Assembly (NCBI RefSeq): GCF_001704415.2
Contig: NC_030823.1
Coordinates: 77,066,458 to 77,130,457 of the forward strand
Direction of reading: 5' to 3'
DNA from: Capra hircus
Lineage: Eukaryota > Chordata > Mammalia > Artiodactyla > Bovidae
Length of the DNA stretch: 64,000 nt
A model generated the notes under the pieces. The model saw only the letters and a list, made by a program, of their open reading frames with translations, searched no databases and had not been told where the DNA came from. Position 1 is the stretch's first letter. Each line of letters starts with the position of its first letter. Both the position numbers and the translations under genes were made by a program. Below are positions 56,660-64,000 of this stretch, piece after piece.

Positions 56660-57625
56660 TAATGGAATATACCCATATACATATACACCCATAAGCAAAG
56701 TGAAAACAGTCCAACAACAATAAAGTACAGCAGACTGACCTGGCAAAGAAAGGAAATCAAAAATTGTATTTACCAGTTAACAACCAAACTAACTAAAGCA
56801 CAAACTGGAAAATAAAACTAAAGCCAGGTGCCAAGTGGGGAATAAAGCAACGAACACAAAACCAACAAACATGTTGAGAGGAAAGGAAAGAAAGAAGAGA
56901 AAGGAAGAATAGATATGCCAAGTTAAATAGAGGTAGATGAAGTGGATTTATATACATTAAAGGGAAAAGGACAGCAGGGAAAGCAAACAAAGGAATAAGT
57001 GTAGAAAAAATATAATAGGCTTAAAACAATTAAAATTATAAAAAAGAGAAAAAAATGGAAGAAGAAAGAAAAAAGGAAAATTCCACAGAACTACAAAAGC
57101 CCAACACAGAGGCAGAGGTTTATAGCAACAATGAAACATGTGACTGAATGTACACATATACATCCACAAGCAAAATCAAAACAGCCCAACAAAAATAAAG
57201 GACAATAGATTGACCCAGCAAACAAAGGAAACCAAATATTACATCTACCAGCACAAAGCTAACTAAAGCACAAGCTGGAAAGTGAAACTAAAGCAAGCTG
57301 CCAACTGGGGAATACGGCAATGAAAATAGAACTAACAAATATGTTGAGAGGAAAGGAAAGAAAGACAAGAAACAACAGACATGCAAAGCTAAACAGGGGT
57401 AGATAAAGAAGATTTGTATACATTAAAGATTAACTGCAAGGGGAAAAGAACAGTAGGAAAAGCAAACAAAGGATTAAGTGTAGGAAAAGTAATAATAGGT
57501 TTAAAAAATTTAAACTAAAAGGAGAGAAAAGAAAAGAAAAAAAAAAGGAAAACTCCACAAAACTGCAAAAGCCAAACTTAGAGGCAGAGGTTTATAACAG
57601 CAATAAAAAAATGTGACTGAGAAAA
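56660..57625 (-). repeat. Two tandem ~485-bp units in the L1 5' UTR
   Basis: The unit beginning gaatatacccatatacatat (56664) recurs as gaatgtacacatatacatcc (57147). The two copies share gagaggaaaggaaagaaag, ctaactaaagcacaa and gcagaggtttata blocks in the same order. Repeated 5' UTR monomers can carry L1 promoter activity in other species; here the role is unknown. Confidence 0.85.
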
Positions 57626-58350
57626 AAAAATCTCAAAAGCTTAATTAGATTTCATAGTGCCAATAAAATCAACAACTACAACTAAGGGGGAGAAGAAAAG
57701 AAAAAAGAAAAAAAGCCAAAAGAATAAACAGAACAAGTCAAAAAATAAGAATAATACATTTTTTCCTGAGTCACTGCTGTCAGAGTCCTTTCCCTCGCTG
57801 GGAGTCAGTCCATCTCACCTCCCTAGGAGGCCCTCCAGCACTGTGCTGAGCTCTGGACCTGCTGAGGGGGCAGCTCAGGTTCTAATCTGGTCCTACTCCT
57901 GTGTGTTCTGGCCTCCAGTGACCACAGCTATCTGAACAAGTGTGTTTGCTTCTGTGGGAGCTCTCAATGACCTTTAATATATTCCACAGACACAGAGTCT
58001 GCCTCGTTGATCATGTGGATTTAATCTGCAGCTTGTACAGCTGGTGGGAAGGTTTGGTGTCTTCTTCCTTAGTCACACTGCCCCTGGGTTTCAATTGTGG
58101 TTTTATTTCCACCTCTACCTGTGGGTCGTCCTCTGGGGTTTGCTCCTGAGGCTGCCCTGGAGGACTTGGGTTTGCCCCTGTGAGGGCCAGGTGTGGAGGT
58201 GGTGCAGCTGCTTGGGTCGCAGGGGTTCAGGCAGCACCAGGTACTCAGGGAGTTGGCGGCTAGGGCAGCAGGAAACATAGAGCTCTAGAAGGGCATGGCT
58301 ACCAGGATTGGCCAATATGCTCTCCTGCCTGGAGAACCGCCGTCCCTTCA

Positions 58351-59097
58351 AAGTTCTAATTGATTAATAACATCATACACAATGAAATAGTGAGAAACTT
58401 TGTTCAAGAACAAAGGAGTTTCCAGACACTAAAATGCTCTTTAATTATTCTCATTGCATTCCTTCAGAAAGGTTACAGTATTTATTTACAATTTATGGGT
58501 ACTTATAACTTCATAATAATTAGATAAAATTATTCAATTTGGTTTAATTCTATTAAAGGTAGGGTGGTGGTTTGCTTATGTTATCATGACTTCCTCTACA
58601 GAGCCCAAAGGCACTTAGTCACAGTGCTCCCATGACCATAATTTGCTCCAGTGACATAATTCACAAAAACAATCATTTTCCTCTACACACCTGGACTTTT
58701 ATGAATCCATCACTTTTATAGAACTTGACATACGTTAACTTAAAACTTAGAGATCCAGTAATTAAGTAAATTTCATCAAACAACCTAATAGCAACCAATT
58801 AGCTTGATAGAGTTCTGAATTCTTTACCCAAATATTTAGCATAATATTAATACAGTTGTTTCCCATTTGATTCAGCTTCTTCACCTGTACTACATGTGTC
58901 TTTTCATATTATCTCTCGTTTCTGCATTTTCATCCCAGGACGTAACGGTGTAGTCTCTAGAAGTCCTTTTCAAGAGGGCAGTACATGCATGGAGACGTTA
59001 GGGTGGAGATGGGGGAGGCGCTCCTGGAGGCCAGAAGTTGTGTGTGTGTGTAAGCGAGTTGATTTTTTAATTTACTTTTTTCTGTAACTTCTTTTAG
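58351..59097. other. Single-copy stretch
   Basis: AT-rich, no gene recognised. A (GT)7 run lies at 59038-59051, just before a BovB fragment. Confidence 0.5.
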
Positions 59098-59503
59098 TGG
59101 ATGTGAGAGTTGGACCATAAGGAAGACTGAGTGCTGCAGAATTGATGCTTTCAAATTGTGCTGCTGGAGAAGACTCTTGAGAGTCCCTTGGACTGTAAGA
59201 TCCAACCAGTCCATCCTAAAAGAAATCAACCCTGAATATTCATTGGAAGGACTAATGGTGAAGCTCCAATACTTTGGCCACCTGATGTGAAGATCTGGCT
59301 CATCGGAAAAGATCCTGATGCTGGGAAAGGTTGAAAGCAAAAGGAGAAGAGGGCAGCAGAGGATGAGATGGTTAGATAGCATCACCAACTCAATGCACAT
59401 GAATCTGAGCACACTCTGAGGGGCAGTGAAGGACACGGAAGCCTGGCATGCTGCAGTCCATGGGGTCACAAAGAGTCAGACATGACTTAATGACTGAACA
59501 AGA
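59098..59503 (+). mobile_element. BovB 3' end (older type)
   Basis: About 405 bp from the ggatgtgagagttggacc block to gacttaatgactgaacaaga. A possible 6-bp duplication (agtgga at 59096-59101 and 59505-59510) flanks it. Confidence 0.9.
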
Positions 59504-59790
59504 GTGGACCTCTTTAACAAACCTGGATGTCAAACGTAATTCTTATAAACTTTTCAGCTGAAGTATAACCTCCATCAAGAAATGATATAACCCAAGTTAT
59601 AGAGCTTAAATAAATAATAGTGAACACACCCAAGAAACACCCTCTAACAAGACACACATCATCACCAGCATCCCCAAACAGGCCTCTGTTCCCCCCACCA
59701 ACAGTCACTAGCTCATCTTTCCTGTCCACAAAACAAGCACCACTGATATCAATGTTTGTTCTTTTTTGATGTTATTTAAATCTACTCTTC

Positions 59791-59939
59791 CAGGGACTTC
59801 CCTGATGGTCCAGTTGCTAAGACACCACACTCCCAATGCAAGGGGCCTGGGTTTGACCCCTTAGTTGGGGAACTAGATCCCACATTCCACAACTAAAGCT
59901 GGTGCAGCCAGATAAATAAATAAAATAAACATTAAGAAT
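59791..59939 (+). mobile_element. CHR-type tRNA SINE
   Basis: Full CHR layout: tRNA head (gggacttccctgatggtcca; gggtttgaccccttag), tRNA-unrelated part (ggggaactagatcccacatt) and an ataaataaataaaataaac tail. A 16-bp imperfect duplication (13 of 16 identical) lies at 59778-59793 and 59940-59955. Confidence 0.88.
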
Positions 59940-60044
59940 AAACCTACTCATTCAGCTCCATGTCACCCCTGCTAAACTGTATTTCGAGATCAACACATCC
60001 TGTAACAGCATATTGAACTACTAGTAGCTAGGCCTCCAGTAAGA

Positions 60045-60235
60045 AAGAGGTGGCTCTATCTCTTGCTAATTTTGTGACCATGTACTTAAACTCTCCAAGC
60101 CCCAGTCATTTCCTCAACAAAATGCAAGCCATCATAGTTTCTGCCTGTGCAGGGATATCATGGGGAGTAAATGGAAGACTATACATTAAACTGTGAACAC
60201 TTTGCCTGTTATTTAGTAAGAAAAGCATAAATAAC
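60045..60235 (+). mobile_element. MIR SINE
   Basis: Plus-strand MIR: aattttgtgaccatgtactt, cccagtcatttcctcaacaa and gtgaacactttgcctgtta in order; diverged. Confidence 0.6.
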
Positions 60236-60264
60236 CATGCTTATTATTATTTCAGTTTTTACTA

Positions 60265-60436
60265 AAGATGAGGCGATTGGGACAACAGAGGATGAGATGG
60301 TTGGATGGCATCACAGACTCAATGGACATGAGTTTGGGCAAACTCCAGGAGATAGTGAAGGACAGGGAAGCCTGATGCGCTGCAATCCACAGGGTCACAA
60401 AGAGGCAGACGGAACTCAGAGACTGAACAGCAACGA
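60265..60436 (+). mobile_element. BovB 3' end (about 170 bp)
   Basis: From ggacaacagaggatgagatg to gactgaacagcaacga (older tail). It is flanked by a 12-bp duplication with one mismatch: cagtttttacta at 60253-60264 and cagttttcacta at 60437-60448. Confidence 0.92.
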
Positions 60437-60660
60437 CAGTTTTCACTAGTCCAGCATAAACGCCGGCGGTCAGTAAGCATCAGAGTCCCACCCTGGACTC
60501 TGTGTAACCCTGTTTGCATAAATTATGCAAACCTCCATGTGTGCATAACTTGATTCTTCTTCTAACTTTAAATGTAATCAAGATAATTCTTGAGCAAATA
60601 TCAGAAACTCTCCATTATTTCTAAAATCTGGTTCACAACACGTACGCATATTTATGTGTA

Positions 60661-60785
60661 TGTGCTGCGCTTAGTCGCTCAGTCATGTCCGGCTCTCTGC
60701 AGCCCCAGGGACTGCAGCCCGCCAGGCTCCTCTGTCCGTGGATTCTCCAGGCAGGACACTGCAGTGGGTGGCCACGCCCTGCTCA
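60661..60785 (-). mobile_element. Bov-tA/BovA 3' fragment
   Basis: Minus-strand BovA body only; the tRNA head is absent, so it is a 5'-truncated Bov-tA or a BovA monomer. Confidence 0.85.
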
Positions 60786-61214
60786 TTCGTGTGTATAGCA
60801 CTCCTAAAATGAAATCCCATCCACCTGGTTTTCTCTCAAAAATCTAACTATATTTTAAAACTCATCTCAAATACTACCTCCCTTTTCTTAATCCTCTGAT
60901 TGCAAGTAACCCACCGCCCTGTGGATTCCTAAAGCCCAGAACTTCCTTTGCCCATCTCAGAGATGTTTACGAGTGACTGTATTCATGACTATATTACACC
61001 CAGTACAGGATGGATTCCTTGGGCACAGAATTGGTCTCCACACCCTTAGAGCCAGCCCAGTGTTACATCTTAAATATAGTAGCAATAATAAAGTAATAAA
61101 CATACTATCAAATAAGCATGAGTTTACCTCTTACTTTAATACTGATAGCAACCCTTCCAAATATGGCAGTTAGGTATTATAATTATTCTCAGCTTACAGT
61201 TATTTGAGACACAC
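60786..61214. other. Single-copy stretch
   Basis: No repeat family or gene recognised with confidence; the last ~80 bp may belong to a diverged MIR. Confidence 0.4.
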
Positions 61215-61365
61215 TTGCGTTTACATGCACCATGTCCACTTTGCACAGTATCAACTCATTTCGTCCTACCGCATGAGATAAGTGTCATTACCTTCCTGTT
61301 TTACTGAGGAGACTAAGACACAAAGTGGTTGAGCAAGTGGCCCAAGGTCACTCAGGGCTATGGAC
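61215..61365 (-). mobile_element. MIR SINE
   Basis: Reverse-complement MIR: cagtatcaactcatttcgtc, ccttcctgttttactgagga and caagtggcccaaggtcactc in order. Confidence 0.7.
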
Positions 61366-61371
61366 TAAATG

Positions 61372-61745
61372 TCTGCGTCCCCCAGAGTCACATGCTGAAA
61401 TGCAGATCCCCAGTGTGGTGGTGTCAGGAGCAGGTCCTGCAGGGAGTGATTAAGTCATGAGAACGGTGCTCTCATGAATGAGGTCAGCACCCATTTAAAA
61501 GAGGCCCCACAGGGCTCTCTCAGCCTTTCACCGTCTGAGGACCCAGAGGGCTGTCCGAGAACCAGGTCCTTCATGAACATCCATCTGTGAACCAGGGGAT
61601 TCACAGGGGATTCTCTGCAGATTCTAGGTCTGCTAGCATCTGAATCTTAAGACCCTCCAGCCTGCAAAGCTGTGAGAAACATGCTGGCTGTTTAAGCCCC
61701 ACTGTCCAGGACATTTTTGTAACAGCAACCTAAGAGGACTGAAAT
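61372..61745 (+). mobile_element. MLT1-type LTR (ERVL-MaLR)
   Basis: Plus-strand MLT1 LTR: tggactaaatgtctgcgtcc at the start, gggagtgattaagtcatgag, aatgaggtcagcacccattt and ctgcaaagctgtgagaaac, ending near cctaagaggactgaaata. Non-coding. Confidence 0.75.
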
Positions 61746-61972
61746 ACCCAGGCAGCATATTGCACCCCCGGGGTTCACCTCCAGGAAGGCCAGCTTGGGC
61801 GGCTGTGCCCCCAGCCACCACGCACAGCGTGCCGTGCGCTGCTGCTGTGTGCTAAGAAGCCGACAGGCAGGTGAAGGCACTGACTGAAGGTAGCTGATGC
61901 TTTCTGCCTTTCCGTTCATGGGGTTCTCGCAGCAAGAATGTGCAGTCTGCTTTGTTGTATAATTCCGGGCAG

Positions 61973-62100
61973 GAGACAGGATGGCGGAGTAGGACCTGCG
62001 CTCAGCTCCTCCCACCAGCACCCAAAGTCACGCCTACGGAACAACCGTCAGTAAATGTTGCATAAGTCGTTGTGCAAAAGAGAGAGATTTTAAGCGTGTG
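61973..62100 (+). mobile_element. L1 5'-end fragment
   Basis: gacaggatggcggagtagga followed by gctcagctcctcccaccagc matches the first ~100 bp of artiodactyl L1 5' UTRs. The rest of the element is missing, so it is a 5'-end-only remnant. Confidence 0.6.
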
Positions 62101-62595
62101 TGTGGAAGCAGTGGCCAGGTCTTCCCTTCACCTGGCTCCTCCCCAGGTGGGCCCAGGTACCAGTCAGCACGGCTCTGTGCCAGGCAGCCAGGACAAACAC
62201 CCCAGGCTCCTGACGCCCTGGAAGCAGGCAGATCTAAAAGCATTTACGTGTTGCTGTTGCTGTTGTTGTTGTTTTCCCGAAGACTTTAGCAAATAATTCT
62301 TTCAGAAATCTAAGACGCTTAGATTACAGGAAGGATAATCTGCTTTATGTTCAGTATTTAATGATAATTTTTCAGATCTGCAGCTTTTCCATTGCCAGGC
62401 ATCTCCTCTGTACATTAACTTTTCTCAGTATGATCATCAACATATGTTTATGAAATGCCTGCTCTGGGCTTTGCACTATCCGAACTACCAGAGATATATA
62501 AATGAGATATTACTTCAATTAGCTTCTCATCTAGCTTTCTCTTTTAAAAATTATTTTTTGCTTTAATTAACTGGTTAGTTAAAATCAGATCGACC
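62101..62595. other. Single-copy stretch with TTG microsatellite
   Basis: A (TTG)n-like run at 62247-62272 follows a GC-rich part. The segment 62440-62520 weakly resembles an L2/MIR end. No gene recognised. Confidence 0.45.
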
Positions 62596-62836
62596 GCGTT
62601 TCCCTCATTGCTCAGTGGTAAAGAATCCACTTGCCAATGCAGGAGACACGAGTTCAGTCCCCCGTCCAGGAAGACCCTGCATGCTGGGGAGTAACTAAGC
62701 CGGTGAGCCACAACTCCAGAGCCCGTGCTCCGCGACAAGAGAAGCCGCCACAGGGAGAAGCCTGCACACCGCAACTAGAGAAAGCCCGTGCAGCAAAGAA
62801 GACCCAGCACAGCCAGAAAAATAATAAAGCAGTGTC
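62596..62836 (+). mobile_element. CHR-type tRNA SINE, long form
   Basis: tRNA head (ttccctcattgctcagtggt; agttcagtccccc), a long unrelated body (agtaactaagccggtgagcc; gaagcctgcacaccgcaact) and an agccagaaaaataataaagc tail. Confidence 0.85.
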
Positions 62837-62899
62837 CCAAGTGTCAATTTAAAATGTGTTTTTTAAAAATCAGATCTACCAAGCATTTTCTATTTTCAG

Positions 62900-62944
62900 T
62901 AAGATGTTATGGAAAAACCCAAATGAATTTTTTGGCCAACCAAG
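62900..62944 (+). mobile_element. Half of a mariner MITE
   Basis: gatgttatggaaaaacccaa followed by tttttggccaaccaa is one arm plus the loop of the ruminant mariner hairpin element. The other arm is not seen. Confidence 0.6.
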
Positions 62945-64000
62945 TATTTCTTATAAAGGAGGCAAGACATTATGCTTTACGTGAGCGTTGCATTGCTTTA
63001 GATGTCTGGAAAGAGTGTTTTTTAACTGCTGTTTCTGTTTGCCTCCTTCCTCCTACTGAAGCGAACAGCTCCCCTTAGAACAGCGCATCTGTCCTATCCC
63101 GTGGGCTACAGTGGGCGACCTCTCGGGCTTCTGTTCCTGCCCCTGGAAGCACAGTTGCTGACCTCCTGTCCCCTTAAAGGCCAGAGTCGAGCCCTACATT
63201 ATCTGGGCAGACGACACCTGATTCTTATTCCTCGACAATTCTAACAACTCATAACCCTGCTCAGCCCGTTTATGAACATAGATGTCACTTTAATGGGTGG
63301 AGAGCTGAAGTGACAAGAAGGTGACCTGTGGGTGAACCCAGGAGCAGGTGAGGCCTGTCAGTTTTTAATTTGAAGCTGGTGTCAGGTCTGAGGAACGGCT
63401 GGTATAATCACGTCTGTAACTGTTCTCCTGTAAACTCTGCAGACCTCCACAGGGTGGTCACGGCAGGCGATATGAAATTAACAGTTCATGCGGGTCTCTG
63501 GGCACCTAACTAAATCAAGCAGAGCTTTGAAATCAGTATAAACATACCATGTTTTCCAGATGACAAGATCGGCATCCCAGAAAAGATCCTGATTGTGCTC
63601 TTAATGAAAGACTTCAGTGGGCATCGCTTTATAAAGATGATGGTTTTTAAGAAGACAAGTGCAGTTTCAAAGAAAAATTTATATTTAACTTAGCACATAG
63701 TCCAAAAGAAAATGGGTATAAAATTAAACTCATTTCTACCATCGTGTAATATTTATCTCCAAAACAGTAATCCTAAGATATACTTTCACTGACTGTTACT
63801 TGCTTCAAATTTCTTCTATTCAGTCCCTCAATACCTCATTTAGCACACACACACACACACAAAATTTCTAAATGTTACAAAGAGGGGTATTCAATAATTA
63901 TGCCTTAGACACAATTCGAAACTTTACATTTATTTGAAAATTCAAACTTGAGACTTGCCTATAAAAGTCCAATTCAAATGTTCTGGAAGATAATGATATG
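62945..64000. other. Single-copy stretch
   Basis: No repeat family or gene recognised apart from an (AC)9-like run at 63845-63862. Confidence 0.5.

Larger units (their letters stand above)
50007..58350 (-). mobile_element. Near full-length ruminant L1 (L1-BT type)
   Basis: On the minus strand: 5' UTR (about 58350-55960), ORF1 region (about 55950-55013), ORF2 region (about 55000-50940) and 3' UTR with an A-rich end at 50007-50013. After subtraction of three insertions (BovB 50230-50807, Bov-A2 51473-51740, Bov-A2 half 56334-56456) the element is about 7.3 kb. Stops and frameshifts split both ORFs, so it is not autonomous. No confident target-site duplication was found at its ends, so the 5' end may not be the true start. 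Confidence 0.92.

Noticed and set aside
56660..57625. Repeated units resembling an array
   Set aside because: Only two long diverged units without spacers, inside an L1 5' UTR. It is not a CRISPR or satellite array.
59791..59939. tRNA-like head that could be called a tRNA gene
   Set aside because: It is the promoter head of a CHR SINE, with a SINE body, tail and target-site duplication. The same holds for all Bov-tA heads.
1..64000. Search for a coherent novel multi-gene system
   Set aside because: All longer coding remnants belong to BovB, L1 or L2. No co-oriented set of unknown genes, no unusual RNA array and no foreign-looking segment stands out beyond the findings listed.

Overview
The window is nuclear DNA from a ruminant, most likely a bovid. 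It carries the lineage-specific repeat set of that group: BovB (RTE-type LINE), Bov-tA and Bov-A2 SINEs, CHR-type tRNA SINEs and a ruminant L1 of the L1-BT type, on a background of older mammalian repeats (L2, MIR, MLT1 LTRs, hAT and Tigger-like DNA transposons, mariner MITE halves). Cattle, sheep, goat or another bovid cannot be separated from sequence reading alone. Family names come from memory of consensus sequences; no database was searched.

I see no intact host protein-coding gene, rRNA, functional tRNA, CRISPR array or bacterial-type operon. Nearly all long open frames are LINE coding remnants or antisense shadows of them. The two non-LINE items closest to a gene are a short unassigned ORF followed by two AATAAA signals (1641-1893) and a poly(A)-tailed retrocopy end on the minus strand (35643-35960).

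Layout. 0-5.6 kb: SINEs, an MLT1 LTR split by a SINE, and an old BovB with a dead RT. 5.6-8.4 kb: mostly single-copy. 8.4-12 kb: an L2 split by SINEs and two minus-strand BovB ends, one of which contains a 293-bp segment also found 1.6 kb downstream. 13.5-30 kb: L1 and BovB pieces, including a 2.45-kb 5'-truncated BovB (17.57-20.02 kb), an L1 broken by three SINEs (23.1-24.9 kb) and a BovB that keeps its 5' end but lacks its 3' half (27.8-30.1 kb). 30-36 kb: mostly single-copy. 36-41 kb: a nest in which one old BovB received an L1, a Bov-A2 and a younger BovB, beside an ancient L1 holding a young L1 and a BovB. 41-50 kb: mixed, with a Tigger-like element, an L2, a 19-base G run and single-copy stretches. 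50.0-58.35 kb: a near full-length minus-strand L1-BT with 3' UTR, ORF2, ORF1 and a 5' UTR containing a ~485-bp tandem duplication, itself hit by three insertions. 58.4-64 kb: single-copy DNA with BovB ends, CHR SINEs, MIRs and an MLT1 LTR.

The elements are functionally linked only as parasites and hosts: BovB supplies the 3' end recognised in Bov-tA and Bov-A SINEs, and L1 presumably mobilised the poly(A)-tailed copies. All LINE reading frames seen here are broken, so none looks autonomous today. The most useful second-look items are the 9979/11566 duplication, the nested BovB at 36-38.4 kb, the 3'-truncated BovB, the L1 5' UTR tandem, the 37-bp direct repeats at 645/761, and an antisense open frame that recurs in the same phase in several BovB copies.
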